Source of the DNA: Ectocarpus siliculosus
Taxonomy: Eukaryota; Sar; Phaeophyceae; Ectocarpales; Ectocarpaceae
Assembly: GCA_000310025.1 (NCBI GenBank)
Contig: FN649745.1
Coordinates: 1,086,884 to 1,150,883 of the forward strand
DNA: 64,000 bases
Direction of reading: 5' to 3'
The position numbers were made by a program, and so were the translations under genes. Below, piece after piece: positions 33,323 to 46,400 of the stretch. Below the pieces are notes generated by a model. It searched no databases, had not been told where the DNA came from, and saw nothing but the letters and a program-made list of their open reading frames with translations. The stretch's first letter is position 1; every line of letters begins with the position of its first letter.

Positions 33323-33771
33323 CTGTGTATTTCGAAGTATTCCGGCAGCTCCAGCGCATCCAACAGCCTGAGAAAGTGAGGCTTCTTGAATCTGAAGAGC
33401 TCCTTGAAGTCAAACCCTCCAAGGACCTCGAAGAAATCGAAGTGGGGACATACACCAGGGAGGGTCGTGGGTGCTACGAGCTGGTCGTACAGCGCCATCT
33501 CTTGAAGGGCATATAGGCGCCCATGACCAGGAACAGGTCTTCTTCGCCCATCATGGCCAACATCACCGCCATTCATTGTCATCCATTGGATGCACTTTTG
33601 GTACCGCTCATGGCGGACCTGTGCACGTGCGAGGCGCGCCATCGCAAATGGTGGAGGGCTGGCTCCTACCTCGACCGAGCGGCCGAGTGGATGGGGGGCC
33701 GGAGGGTTTCCACAGCGAAGCATGTCGCAGATTCCATAAATCGGGGTCTTGTTGACCCCAAACCGGAACAA
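33323..33771 (-). pseudogene. Transposase exon 1
   Basis: Starts at the Met at 33771 or at the inner MARLARAQVRHERYQKCIQW. It carries the region that precedes the helix-turn-helix-like segment of HARBI1 proteins (FFEVLGGFDFKELFRFKKPH). It is separated from exon 2 by a 760-bp intron holding the GA microsatellite. Confidence 0.75.
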
Positions 33772-33819
33772 GCGGCGCGATTAACCATCCATCCGCGTGA
33801 ACCGACGCGTCGTTAGGAG

Positions 33820-33892
33820 CGCCTTTTAGGAGCGACTTTAGGAGCGATTTTAGGAGCGATTTTAGGAGCGATTTCTAGTGGAAACCCTCCAT
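33820..33892. repeat. 13-bp tandem repeats TTTTAGGAGCGA, possible transposon end
   Basis: Five tandem copies of GGAGCGATTTTA followed by TTTCTAGTGGAAACCCT. It lies 50 bp beyond the start of the transposase gene, so it may be the subterminal repeat of that element. Related copies ending in GGAAACCCT occur at 26183-26350. Confidence 0.55.
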
Positions 33893-33924
33893 TATAGTAA
33901 ATAGAACACCGCCTTCTCTGTTGT

Positions 33925-34575
33925 TGCAGGCAGGTTTGCTTCCACAACCCGGGAGTCCAACCCACTCTTGTATTTCGGCCTACAAGACTCCAATCGACAC
34001 AAGCACCGGTAGGAGAGTGCGTGGGAGATGCCGTGACAGCACAACTCCACTCTCCTACGACATCTATGTACAGTAGTACTGCTGTCGTTGTATGTAGCAC
34101 CATGTGGAACATCTCCGAGGGGTCCTCCTGCGCGGTAACGACAACATGGCGAGAGCTATACGTGTACCTGTCGTCGACACATGTGGCAGCCGCGCGACAC
34201 ACGAACGGATGTTTGCATCGCACTGTACTATGCTTCGCCGTGGCAGGAAGTATCCCATCCCGTTAGGTCGTTGCGGTACTTGTAGCACGCGGACGTCGTT
34301 CGGCGTCTATAGTCCATACTGCTGTAGCAAAAACACAGCAGCAGTGATCGAGCTAGATATGCATGAAATTTTTTGCTCTGGTTCACTTTTGCCTCCACAA
34401 CCCGAGAATCCCACTGCTGTATCTCGACCTACAAGACTCCTATCAACAAACCAGCACTGGCAGAAGTGCGTGGAAGATGCTGTGACAGCACAACTAAGTC
34501 GACGCTCGTACGACTTCCATGTAAAGTCGGCGTCTGGTCCATACTGCTGTAGAAATTCAAAAATCGAGCCATCTT
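33925..34575. repeat. About 450-bp tandem duplication
   Basis: The segment around TACAAGACTCC at 33981 recurs at 34430, with shared flanks including GATGCCGTGACAGCACAACT-like sequence. The copies are about 80 percent alike by eye. No gene is seen in either. Confidence 0.7.
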
Positions 34576-34599
34576 TTATTTTTATTTTGTTTTCATGCT

Positions 34600-36390
34600 A
34601 ATAACAAGAAATGTATCACGTCACGACGACCATCCTGTAAGTATATATATAACATGATAAATGTTCGCTGCGACAAGATAAGCATTGCCACAACCTGTGG
34701 AATAGGAAGCAGCAGGTGGGTTTTTATTTATTTTCTTCCTTGCTTCTTCGTATGTTTTCAGTCGCGTTTTACCTTGCTTGCAGCTGAATGCTTCATACTA
34801 TTTCCGTCTTCTTTGGAGGGAGTACGTTCAGTCGCGTTTTGCACTTAGGGTGATTCGATACTCATGTTTTTTTATTTCAAGTCCTGAGTTCAGTGGTCGC
34901 TCTTTGCGGTGTGTTTTTGGCCGCGCGCAAGGAATGGGATGATAGCGCGTTGTTTGACGTACGTACGTGAAGGCATGCCGCTCAGGGAGCAGGGTGGCTT
35001 TTGGAGTTCCAGTTTTCATACGGTACGCATTTTTTCCGGAGTTTGATGCCATGTGTGTAACGTGTTTTCATGTTGTTGGTTTGTATCGCATGTTTTGCTG
35101 CTTTTGCATCGAAAATCATGTTGGGGGACGTCACGTATGATTCTAGAGGGCATGAGCAGTTTTCGAAATGGTTCGTTTTCTCGTCTTGTCTATTGGTGGT
35201 TTAGGTGAACGGCAAAACAGGGGGGACTGTTAGCTCGGGGTGAATTGGCGGAGCTGACAGCAGGGGGGGGGGCTGTTTGCGTGGATGCTTGCTTATATTT
35301 TCTATCGTTTCTTGGACAACAGCGACGGTACCGATTAGCGGGTGCGCGCTGTTTAGGATTTGGTCCTTGGACAATATATTGGAGGAAGGATTTGACATGT
35401 TTTGACGATTATTAATGGTTGGGGCTGTTCTTTCCGAATTCTCGTTTTGATTGGTCAAGAAGTTGAGTTTTTGTTGTGTTTGAGGATTTGGTGCTAACTC
35501 TTTTGAAGTTGTTTTTTCCAGAAATATCCGTTTTCGTTCCGACGCCTTTCTGCTGTAGCACAAATAATTGTCGGGTACCTTTCTGAGGATGATTCTTTTG
35601 TGTCAACGGTTTGAGATTATTTCCAGAGACGAACGCGTTGGATTAATGAATAATAAACTGATGGAGACGCTTTGTGTTGGATGCGTAGCCAGTTTTGTTG
35701 AATAAGTTTTCTCAAGGGGTGTTTTTCTGTGTTGGCTGATTGCGCGTGAAGGGTTGCAAGATCGTACATCGCATCAAGTAGGGGGGCTGTTTGTGGTACT
35801 TGGATATGAGTCCGATCTGTGCATCCTCTGTGGGGGATACATACGCGTATGGGAAGTAAGTATGGGTGTGAGGGTATGCATGCGGTTGTGGTCCATGTGC
35901 GGGCCCCCCGGGAGCACACGGCGGTGTGCTCCTGGCACTTGCCTGAGGGGCTTGCGTGTTGGATACCAGCTTGTCTGAGGGGCTTGCGTGACGGATATAT
36001 ATAATGCATGGTCCTTTTTCATATGCTGTTCCTGGCATAACAAAGTCCCCAGTCTCAACACCACAGACCGCAAAGGGCGGCAGTGCACTAACAGGCAGCA
36101 TTGATGTCGCCGATTGGAAGCATATTTAGGCCTTGTTGATGCCCGATCGCCGCGAGTGGGAACGGTTCTTCTGTCGCTTGCAGAAATCGCCGAGGCTATG
36201 AACGCCATGCACTGCTCGATGGTCGACATAAACGGAGAAATGACTTGTAAGTATCAAGTCGTTTCTGTCTTTCCCTCTTACCGCAGGCGCCATGGGCTCC
36301 GCGCCGCTGCAACAAATGAGAATATTGAAAACGGTAATAAAATTTACGGCATAATGTTTACTACACCTAACAAAATACTTCAAAACTACT
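34600..36390. other. Intergenic, no gene seen
   Basis: T/G-rich on the plus strand to about 35700, resembling the composition at 29-30 kb. Direct GGCTTGCGTG repeats occur near 35945-35990. No coding or RNA signal is recognised. Confidence 0.5.
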
Positions 36391-36399
36391 TCGTCTGTG

Positions 36400-36830
36400 T
36401 TCCTACGGCTCTCAACTGTCGTCCAACCCTCGTTCGTCGGTGGTTGCCGAGATATAGCCCAAAGTGGTGTCACAGCACCACCTCGACGGTGTCCCAAATA
36501 TGCATATTTACGACAACGCGCGAAACTCTCCGAAAACACCTCCAATAGGCACGAAACCCATGGCGGTGTGTTCCCACGCTCACCAGCTGCTGCTATTTGG
36601 CCGAAACCAATATGTGGTTCCCGAGATGCGCCCAAGAATGTGGCCGCAGCACCACGGTGTGCAAAATTAGGCATATCTACGACACCGCGCGAAACGTTCC
36701 GAGAACACATCCTATGGGCACAAAACCAACTTTCTTTGCTGTGTTCCCACGCCCACCAGCTGTCGCGCGAGTCGTTCTTCCGCCGAAACCAACATGGGGT
36801 TCCCGAGATACATGTGGCTGCCCCTATACA
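36400..36830. repeat. About 185-bp tandem repeat, direct copy
   Basis: About 2.3 units containing ACGACACCGCGCGAAACGTT, CCCACGCCCACCAGCTGTCG, GGCCGAAACCAACATGGGGT and TTCCCGAGATACGCCCAAGA. The same family lies inverted at 40795-41215. Confidence 0.8.
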
Positions 36831-36839
36831 TGTATTGTA

Positions 36840-37980
36840 GACCTACATGTTGCCTTTCGCTCATTGGCAACGGCCGAACACGTTCAGGTAGATGTTCTTG
36901 CTCCTGCTACTTCGACGTTTGTTTGCAGCGTTATGTGTCGCACCCCACACGCGTACCTGCCTGGTCGGGCGGTGCAGGTTCCCTTACAAAAGGTTCGCAG
37001 TCTGAAACGGGGAGAAACGTTTTGCTATGCGGTCAAGTTGTGAAGCATTTATTGCGGTCACATGTTGAAGACGTCACCACAGAGATGCGTAGTCGGCGAC
37101 CGAACATCGCATATCGAAGACAGTACCGGACGTCAGACGAACAATCACGTTGAAAATATTCGTATCCCTAAGTGATACGCCCTTGTTGTCCTTGTAGCAA
37201 TTGCAGTGCTTGATATCACTCACACCCCGGTTGGGGGGAAAGAGCAGGGCCACGCGCACGACAGCTGACGAGTGCCACGCGCACGACAGCTGACTTGGGG
37301 GCTCCGCGCAATCATTCTCTGGTCGTACTACTGTACCCAACGCGTATATGCAGGGCATCTGAAACAGTCATCTCGTCTACCAGATCCGACTACATACGCA
37401 CTCGAACGAACAGAAAATTGGAGCAATCGACGAACACACCCTTCCACACGAACGCGCCAAAAGCAAAATATAGGATATCCGATGTAACCGCATCATGCCT
37501 TATTCATAGGCGCAAAATATTGACGCTGACACATACCACCTCCCCCGCTGTAGGAACGACGCCAGGGTCAACTACGTATTCGGCTTCGTTCTTCTTCTCG
37601 TCCGCCGATGTCCACCTTCGGCCGAATCCTCCATCCTTGTCGATCTCCGGGATTTGTCCTTCCGCCCCCGCGGATTGGCGGGTGTCGCAGTACAGCCGAT
37701 GTGCTATCGCTCCTCTTCTCGCTTGACATCAAGACGTCTTCCTCGCGAGTCGAAACGTTTCGCCCTCCCTTTGTTCGGGGCCGGCACTGGATTCACGGCC
37801 GTCTGCCCACCGAGCAGGTTCTGGACGTACGCCCCGACTTTGGGTCTTTGGATCCAGGGCTTGGTCAGGCGAAACTGAACGCAAGATTTCGTCCACGTTC
37901 TCCTTGCTCTTGGCTATCATCGTGGCGAAGACTCCGCGATGATTGAATGCCTTGCGGCGTTATGCCGCACGTTCTGCACG
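36840..37980. other. Intergenic, no gene seen
   Basis: Contains a short direct repeat of CACGCGCACGACAGCTGAC at about 37251 and 37275. The minus strand from 37970 to 37730 is partly open but has no recognised domain. Confidence 0.45.
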
Positions 37981-37989
37981 TTCTGTGGG

Positions 37990-38190
37990 GTGCACGCCAT
38001 CGTTGTCGTAGTCGTCTTCGAATGTAAGACCCGTCGTCGCCGTTACTCCTATTCTTGCCCGAGTAAGCATCACTGCCGTTATCCTCCTGGTCATCGCCGA
38101 TACTCCTACCCTTGCCCAAGTAGGCATCACTGTCAGGATCCTCCTGGTGGTCGCTGCTACTCCTATGTTCTTGTCCGAATAGTCGTGTCT
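37990..38190. repeat. 57-bp coding-like tandem repeat
   Basis: About three units of GCCGTTACTCCTATTCTTGC / GTAAGCATCACTGCCGTTAT with a 57-bp period. On the minus strand each unit reads DDQEDNGSDAYSGKNRSNG, a 19-residue acidic repeat, so it could be a fragment of a repeat protein. Confidence 0.5.
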
Positions 38191-38399
38191 GTTGACATCC
38201 TCCCCCTTGATGCTACCATCCCCGCTTCCCTCCCTCGCCACGCTCTTCTTGGGCAGACTGCCGTCGATCCCACCCTCGTTGGTGACAATATGCCGTGCGC
38301 TCCCCCGAACTCTTGCCCCTACCCACTCTTTTCCTGCCAGTTTGTGGTTGTTGGCGTACCGGTATCCTCTGGCATGCGCTACGTTGGCGTCGACGACGC

Positions 38400-40250
38400 C
38401 AGCAGGAATCGTCTGCATGTAACCTCTTGAATCCATCACCACATTGTACGAGGTGGGTTCAAGATTTTCATCGTCGTGGACCTTGACAAAGGAGCCAAGA
38501 TTTCGGTGTCCGTGAAACCGAGTCCCGATTCCGACATGCGTATCTCCCTGGTTTGATCGAATCAAAGGCGTAATACCGCAGGGCATCGTTGCCAAATATA
38601 TGCTTCGTTGTCAGCTTTAAGGAGGGTAACTCGTCAAGGTAACCCATATGCATCTGAAACAATACTCTACGTTTTTTACAGTAGCACGACACGGTTGTCG
38701 ACTTGTGCAAACATTATCTGGCATCCGAAACACATTGGTACGTACCATTGTTGAAGAAATAGGGGTGCATTGAAGCACGGTCTTCAAGAAGGTCACTCAT
38801 TCATTCTTCCCCATGACATTCATAGACAGGCTTTCGGTGTCCCAAGTTGCGGTGTGAAACTGGGTCCCGACTCCTTCGAAACATGACGATTCACTGTCGT
38901 AACGCTACGTGAGAATTTCACTTCTCCATTCTTGTCCATGACATTCACATCGAGGGCTATATGTGCCAGAAGTTTCGGTATGAAATCGAGTCCCGAGTCC
39001 GACCCGCATGTCTCCCTCGTTTGATTGCCCTCGTTTGATTGAATCAGGGTCATAACATCACAAGGCGTCATTGCAGAAAGTTGTTTCACGGTCAGCTTCG
39101 GGGAGGATCACTCGTCGAGAGAACCCAAGTTTGCATCTGATGCAAGACTGTGTGTTTTCGGTAGAACGACAAGGTGGTCGCATCAGGAGTGAAAGCTATT
39201 CAAAGTCTGTGATACGTATCCCAATACACGTAGAACCATGTCGTTGAAGAAGTAGATCGTCACGGAAACAAGGTCTTCACGAAGGTCACTCACATATGCT
39301 TGCCTATGACATTCATAGACAGGATTTCGGTGTCCCGAGTTGCGGTGTAAAACCGGGTCCCGACTCCTCCAAACATGCTGTTTCACTGTCGTAACCCTAC
39401 GTGAGAATTTCACTCCTTCGTTCTTGTCCATGACATTCATATCGAGGGCTGTATGTGCCAGAAGTTCCGGTGTGAAATTGAGTCCCGCATCCGAGACGCA
39501 TATGTCCCTCGTTTGATCGAATCAGGGTCATAACATCACAAGGCGTCATTGCGCAAAATATGTTCCACGGTCAGCTTCGATGAGGGTCACTCGTTGAGAG
39601 AACCCAATCATGCATCTTATACAAGACTGTGTGTTTCCGGTAGAACGACACGGTGGTCGCATCAGGAGTGAAAGTTCTTCAAAGTCTGTGATATCCCAAT
39701 ACACGTAGAACCATGTCGTTGAAGAAGTAGGGCGTCACGGAAACACGGTCTTCACGAAGTTCACTCATTTCTTCTTGCCGATGACATTCGTAGGCAAGGA
39801 TATCGGTCTCCCAAGTTGTGGTTTCAAACTGAGTCCCGACTTCTTCGACATATTCTATGCATAGGCAAGGCGGTCAGTGACCCAAGTGGCGGGGTTCAAC
39901 TGAGCCTTGACTTCACTGTCAATTCCCCACGTGGGAATTTCACTCCTTCCTTCCTGTCCATGACATTCGTATTGAGATCTGGCTGTGCCCGAAGTCCCGG
40001 TGTCACACGTGCACCTCTCTCGGTTGATCGAATCAGAGGCATAACATCGCGGTGGGTCCTCGCGCAAAACATGTTTGACTGTAATCTTCGAGGAGGCTTC
40101 CTCGTTGAAGGATGAATGTGCATCTGAAGCCAAACTCTTCATTTTCTGTATATAAAGTAGCACGACACTCACGGGATATGAAAATACTGCGAACCCAAGA
40201 AGATAATCCAAGGTAAAATGGTACGATGTGGGTGAAATGTTTGGGCTATG
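38400..40250. repeat. About 480-bp tandem repeat, four copies
   Basis: The marker CATAACATCACAAGGCGTCA and variants occur near 38575, 39053, 39533 and 40043, spacings of about 480, 480 and 510 bp. Minus-strand peptides around MDKNEGVKFSR and TTVKQHV recur in each unit, but all copies carry stops or shifts. Unknown family. Confidence 0.7.
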
Positions 40251-40790
40251 ACATGTAAACAGACCTGATCAATTTATCTCCTTCCGTCCATGAAATTCGC
40301 AGCAGATTCCAGGTATTCGAGGAAATACCCTACACCAACTCTGACAGGCGAGGCAAAAAACATCTGTCAACCCACCTTGTGCTCACGCCCAATCGCCTTT
40401 CCCCCAAACGTATGCACCGTCCGAAGCAGTTTCCGATCCGCACGCTCTTGCTGAAGTTGTTCCGCTTCGGCGTTTCCGTCGATTATGCCCTCCGGCGCAC
40501 TCAGCGAAGGATGTTTGGCTTTCCACCCCCAACCCTCCTTCCACGCTTTGCTCAAGGAAACCGAGGGTTTCGCGCTTCCTCCAACCCCTGCGGTCCGTAT
40601 GCCCACCTCCCACAGATAATCCACCCCTGTCCGCCTCTTTTGAACGTGTGTCCCCGGCCGTCTGCATTCCATCTTCCTCGGCCCTCTTCCAAACCCCCAA
40701 CGTCTATTATTTTTGCTCCCATTTCTTCTCCATTCTCCCTTTGTTTCTCCCCTCCACTTGCGCCCTCGTTCTCGGCCGTCGTAACCCTAA
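40250..40790. other. Intergenic, no gene seen
   Basis: C/T-rich plus strand with overlapping short ORFs. No domain is recognised. Confidence 0.45.
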
Positions 40791-40794
40791 ATCT

Positions 40795-41215
40795 TGAGAA
40801 GGCAGCAGGTTGATCTACATGTATCTCGGGAACCCCCTGTTGGTTTTGGCCGAATAACGGCTTGCGCGATAGCTGGTGGGCGTGGAAACTTCGTGAAGGT
40901 GGTTTTGTGCCCATTAGATGTGTTCTCGGAACGTTTCGCGCGGTATCGTAAATATGGCATAATGTCGACATCGGCGAGGTGGTGCTGCGGCCGTATTCTT
41001 GGGCGTATCTCGGGAACCCCAAGTTGGTTTCGGCCAAACAACGGCTTGCACGACAGCTGGTGAGCGTGGGAACACAGCGCAATAGGTTTCGTGCCTATTG
41101 GAGGTGTTTTCGGAAAGTTTCGCGCGGTGTTGTAAATATGCTTATTTGCGACACCGCCGAGGTGGTGGCGTAACATCACTCTGTGCCATATCTCGGCAGC
41201 CACCGGTCACTATGG
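40795..41215. repeat. About 185-bp tandem repeat, inverted copy
   Basis: Reverse complement of the family at 36400-36830, again about 2.3 units (for example GGTTTCGGCCAAACAACGG and GTTTCGCGCGGTGTTGTAAA). The two blocks form a divergent pair about 4 kb apart that encloses the 480-bp repeat array. Confidence 0.8.
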
Positions 41216-41219
41216 AACG

Positions 41220-43297
41220 AACGAGGGCTTGGGTGACAGTTAAGACCCGTAGGAAAACAGAGAGTGTAGCTTCGACGCATTTTGTGCGGTGTCGTAATTT
41301 TTTTTATGTTTTTTTTGTTCGTTGTCCGTTTCGCTTCAAGAACCACAAAACGACGTAACAAAAAAAGTACAATAAAAGATCAGTTCGGGACCCCTTGAAC
41401 TTTTTTTTTGCGGCATTGCCGACAGAATTGTTTTTGTGCATCGGCAATCGATTCCGCTAGGCCGATTACGGGAGTTCGAGCCACTCAGAAATTTTCTCAT
41501 AAACCGAAACTCAGCTGCTCAGAATAATAATAGAAAATGACATTGTGGTTGAATCCTCCGGAATACGTCACTTTGCCACGCCTGTTTCTAAAAAAATAGT
41601 AGCTAGCGAACTGGGCCATTCGGATTAAGATTCATGATCCCCACCCTAAACGTACCCAGCACTGAGACTTACATCCCTTAGAGCCGGCTTTTGAGATTTT
41701 GAGGGGAGGGGATGCTAGCCTTCCATCCCCCCGATTTTTTTGGCGTTTTGGGATAGCTATAACTCAGTGCCATCAATGAATTTGGAGTCTCTGACGACGG
41801 ATTCGCACTTCTCCACCCGAGGTTTCCCTATCCCAATTGTTTTTTGTTCAATCAGAGGGGGGCCATCCCCGCTTTCTGGCGTTTTGACAGTTTTCCCTGG
41901 AGGAGAGAACAAACCTAGACAGAAACGAGTTTCCCCTCCAAACCTCTACGGCCGGTCGGATAGAGCATTACGAACACACAAAGAAGAGAATCAGACCTTG
42001 CCCAGGGGTGGTACCCCCCAAAAAAGTTCCATGACGATCATCTGCGGATGGCGCCTGCACTGGACGCTTTCCCCGAATGTCTTGTTACACGTTGGTAAGT
42101 CACTTCTTAACAACCGACTTCCATTACATCGCACGGGAGAACACGAACGAATCGGGCAACCGTATGCCATCGTCCGGTAATATTCAATTTAAACGGGCCA
42201 AGAAAACTCGTTTTTCACAACACCTACGGCAAGCTCAAACTCTAAACTAGTTTTTGGCGAGACGAGGTAATAACGGCTACAGTAGGACTGAGGAGGAGGC
42301 ATGTAGGGTGGGTGGATGGGAAATTGTCTAACCCTCAGCCCACTATTACTTGTAGTCTTTGTCGGAAAATCTGTTGCCCGAACAAGTACGAACAAGTACT
42401 CTACTTGACACAGTTGTCCCTTCCTCGTCCCTTTTTTTTCACTGTACCGTTAAGAAACAAAATGTTCTCGTCCTTCAGTGCATAGGTCATATTTTGCCCG
42501 TTAAGCAGGTGCATTTCTCCACTCATTGAAAAGCCTTCGACACATCCCTTCGGCTAGGGTACAGTATTGTATCGAACGGGTTTCGTTCTACTGTTCGACA
42601 TTACGTCCGCCGCCCATGCTGCCTACCTCTCGGTGATGTTAAGGACTCGTCTCGATGTCCAACACTAGCCTGATGAGCCTCTTCTATCAAAACCACTGGC
42701 TCCATGCTGCCTGCTTGGAGTCCGTTTGCCTTGAACTTATGTAGGAACTCTACAAGGCGCCCACCTTATTCGCTATTGAGCGCAGCAGAGCACAACAACA
42801 TGCTGCTCGCGTGTCCAACCATAGTTCATCATGTATTGGTACAGGAGCCGAAGGGTTCGACAACAACTACACGTTCCTCAGCCAAGTCAAAATCAACATA
42901 TTGACATTCGGACCCAAGTGGCTTCACCTACAATACAACAGCTTGGAACAGTTTACTGGCTGCGCACGTTGTCGTCAACTTGCCTCGCTATTGCGAGACA
43001 CGTCGTGCACCCTTTCCACGAAGGACAGTCACCACATGCATGAAAACATTCCATCGACGGTCCATCCATACTGTACGAACAATAGGTGCAAGATTGGATC
43101 AGCACCGCAGCCAGTCACCGTGGACGTGAGCAAGATATGCGACGTCCCTATACACTTGATGCAATTCCCCTTTCAGAGCTGTTCCCCTGTAATGCTCTTC
43201 GCGTTTGCAGTGACCGCTACCACCGCAGGCAGCTTCTTCCACCCTCGTCTTCACACCTGCCACACGGAACAAACAATTTCAGTATGTGCCATCAGGC
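41220..43297. other. Intergenic region downstream of the TPR gene
   Basis: No convincing ORF, RNA or repeat array. It would hold the 3' untranslated region and polyadenylation signal of the TPR gene just below 43298, but none is obvious. Confidence 0.5.
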
Positions 43298-43483
43298 CTA
43301 AGCGCAATCAATGCGCTGTGCATGGGGTATGCCTACAAGACGGTCCAGTCGAGCACGAACCTTTTTTCGAACAAGTTCCAGGTCGTTCCGAACACCAACC
43401 GTGTCCAGGTGGTTTTCCCCAAGGTTCTTCGTATGGATTAAGAGGGCTCTTTCCAGGAGTGGACTGGCCTCCGTGTACTTCTC
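43298..43483 (-). CDS. Terminal TPR exon with stop codon
   Basis: 61 codons plus stop. Acceptor GTCCACAG|GAG. Reads [20 protein letters not shown], then [18 protein letters not shown] and a basic tail ending in RIDCA. The longer, non-modular end fits a C-terminal cap. It is the only stop-bearing TPR exon seen, supporting a single gene. Confidence 0.75.
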   Translation of the reverse strand, partial: EKYTEASPLLERALLIHTKNLGENHLDTVGVRNDLELVRKKVRARLDRLVGIPHAQRIDCA

Positions 43484-46400
43484 CTGTGGACGGTTGAGAT
43501 GCAGGATCGAGCACATTAACCCAGTGCGCAAACCGCATGAATATTCGCGAAGATTTTGTGAAAAACCCGATAGATCCGTGCAAGGGTGTGTTTAGTAAAG
43601 TATTTTACTCATCCGTTGAGTATTTCCTTGAGCAAGTATTTCAAAAATACTCAACAAATACTTTGAGTAAGTGTTTCAAAAATACTCACCAATACTCAGG
43701 AGATTGATTCAGTGTAAGTATTTCAGAACTACTCACGCGTACTCAGGCATTGCAGTAAGTACGTCATAATGTACAACTTCTCGATGTAGGTCTTGCCCCG
43801 TGGGGTTCGGAGGGGCATGCAATAGTTTTCCACAGAGAAGAGAGGAGTCCTCGCGTGCCCCTTCCTGCCGGAAACCGTCTGGTGCTTTTAAGTTCTTGAC
43901 AGCGGACACCGTTTCCGCCGTCACAGAGTACACTTCGGAGTTCACCGTGCTGTAAGCAACAGCCGGTTCTCTGACGCGCACCGTTCGATCTGGATCACCT
44001 CAGCATCTGCTGCTGCTGCTGCTGCTGATGCTGCTTACGCAGCCTCCAAGGGTGCTGCATTGGCGGGTGCCTCTGCATTTGCAGCAGCTGCGTCACATAG
44101 GAACTTCGCCGCTACCTCTACCTGATGAGTATTGAGTATCGCTTTAGTGGCGAGCCGCGAGTAATCGTGTGCATCAGCAGAGTGTGTGGCGGTGGTGCAC
44201 CCAGGGCCCGCAGAGAATGCCCCGTACTACTGACGTCATCATTAGTTACATTTTAGTCTAGGGTGGAATTCACCGGTACGCGTAGAGTACTGCTTAACCA
44301 TAGTCGAAGACTGAGTAAGTACTTCAGGGATATCATTACTGAGGAGGATGAGTAATATATTTCAAAAATACTCATGTGTACTCAACAGTTTGAGTAAGTA
44401 TTTCGAAAACACTCATCAACACTCGGCAGGTTGAGTAAGTATTTTAAAATTACTCGTGCGTACTCAGATACTTGAGTATTTTACTCATTCGTTGAGTATT
44501 TCCTTGAGTAAGTATTTCAAAAATACTCATCTGTACTCGGATTTTTGAGTAAGTATTTCAAAAATACTCATCCGTACTCGGATGTTTTAGTAAGGATTTC
44601 AAAAATACTCATCGATACTCAGGAGATTGAGTAAGTATTTCAAAACTACTCATGCGTACTCAGCTACTCGAGTATATTTACTGAACCTTGAGTCAATCCT
44701 TGAGTAAGTACTTCAAAATACTCATCCGTATACTCAAGCGTTTTAGTAACTATTTCAAAACTACTCAGCCGTTTTCACAAACCGAGTTTGAGTATACTTG
44801 CTCAAAATACTCTGAGCAGGGCGTTTAGTAATACTTTACTTAACACACCCTTGGATCCATGCACCAGGTACGTAGTACACACAGGCCGTGGGTTGCGGCC
44901 GCATGCGGAAGCTCAGAGCACAGAAACCTTTTGTCTATCGTTTGACACCGTGTTCTAACATTGACTCATCCTTGGCAATCTACCTGGGATACAGTCGTGC
45001 ACAACGGGGTAGAGTTACAGTTCAGTCAAGGTGGGATCAATAACTGCAGGCCCGGCACATTTTCTCGTATGGCTCTCGCGTAGGGTATGCGCCTGGTCGT
45101 AGTGACTCGACCTCAGCACATTCGCCGTGCATTCCAAGCAGTGGGCTATAATGAGGGAGCGACCAATACGACTCACCGCAATGTAAGGACTTCATGAGAT
45201 TGCCTGAAAAAATCGAATGGCTCTTGCTCAACAACCCCACCCGGGTTTTGAGGGGTGTTGGCGCATTGGGGTGTTCAGAACCCATGATAATTTCGAACAT
45301 CGCTTGTAGGCACCGCGCATAGAGTGGCTCAGGTTCAGTTTTACTTGCCCAGGTATGCAGTCCTTCAAAGCATGTCAGATTTGGATGAATAGCAAAATAG
45401 GGTTTCCATGAGAGGTCCTGGAAAATGTAAATGGCACCCACCTGCTTGATCAGCAACACCGCCCGGTTGTTCAGCCACGCGGCAAGATTTGGGTGCTCTA
45501 GACCAAGCGCTTTCTCTCCAATAGCGATAGCTCTCACGTACAATGGTTCTGCTTCGCCGAGCTTGCCCTGCAACGTGAATGGACAACGGGATGGGCGTTT
45601 GTGCAAGGTGTGAATAGCTCAACGCCGAGAAAATATTGCTCGACAACCCCACTCGGGTGCTGAGCTGCGTTGCGAGAAAATGGTTGTCGGGGCCAAACGT
45701 CTTCTCCCCAATCGCACTAAATAGCTCGCAGATAGGGAGGGCACGCCTCTTGGAATTTGCCTTGTGTTGCAAGAAAATGATGATGTCAACGATGGGTCCA
45801 ACAAGAACGAAAAACGATCACCATCACAATGGACCCTACGATTTTCCGGAAAATTCCTATGACTCTCACCTGATTCCGTAACAACGTCGCCCGGTTGTTC
45901 AAAACTATGGCAATGTTTGGGTGCTCCCGCCCCAACGAGTTCTCCCAGATGTCCTGCGTCCTCTTGTACAGCGGTTCCGCCTCGTCGTACTTGCCCTGTC
46001 AATGAATCAGAGCGTTAGTATAACGGAGTGGTCAATAATAAACGCAAATTCTTCACCGGCCAAATGTGGATCCTACACTTTCTCACATTTGGATTTTCCG
46101 GGCGCACGGCTTCATGAGATATCCTGGAAACTTCGAATGGCTTTCACCTGCTTTTAAAACATCCCCAGCCGGTTATTAAGCGTCTGGACCACATTGGGAT
46201 GCTCCAGACCTAAAACCTTGTCTCGTATGCATTGTGACCGCGCATAGAGTGACTTGGCGTCAGCATATATGCCTTGCATCCCACCCAGCAGTGAGAGTCT
46301 ATGAGTGAGCGGTCCACCATGAACTAAGACGATTCACCCCTAAACATGGCTTTCAAGAGAACTCCTGGAACGTTCGAATGACTTTCACCTGCTTGTACAA

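Noticed and set aside
33523-33816. Plus-strand ORFs opposite transposase exon 1
   Set aside because: Antisense shadows of the HARBI1-like exon.
36126-36710. 194-codon minus-strand ORF
   Set aside because: Crosses the 185-bp repeat and reads as repeated peptides such as GFGQIAAAGERG; not a protein family.
42811-43497. 228-codon plus-strand ORF over the terminal TPR exon
   Set aside because: Shadow of the minus-strand coding exon and its flank; no domain.
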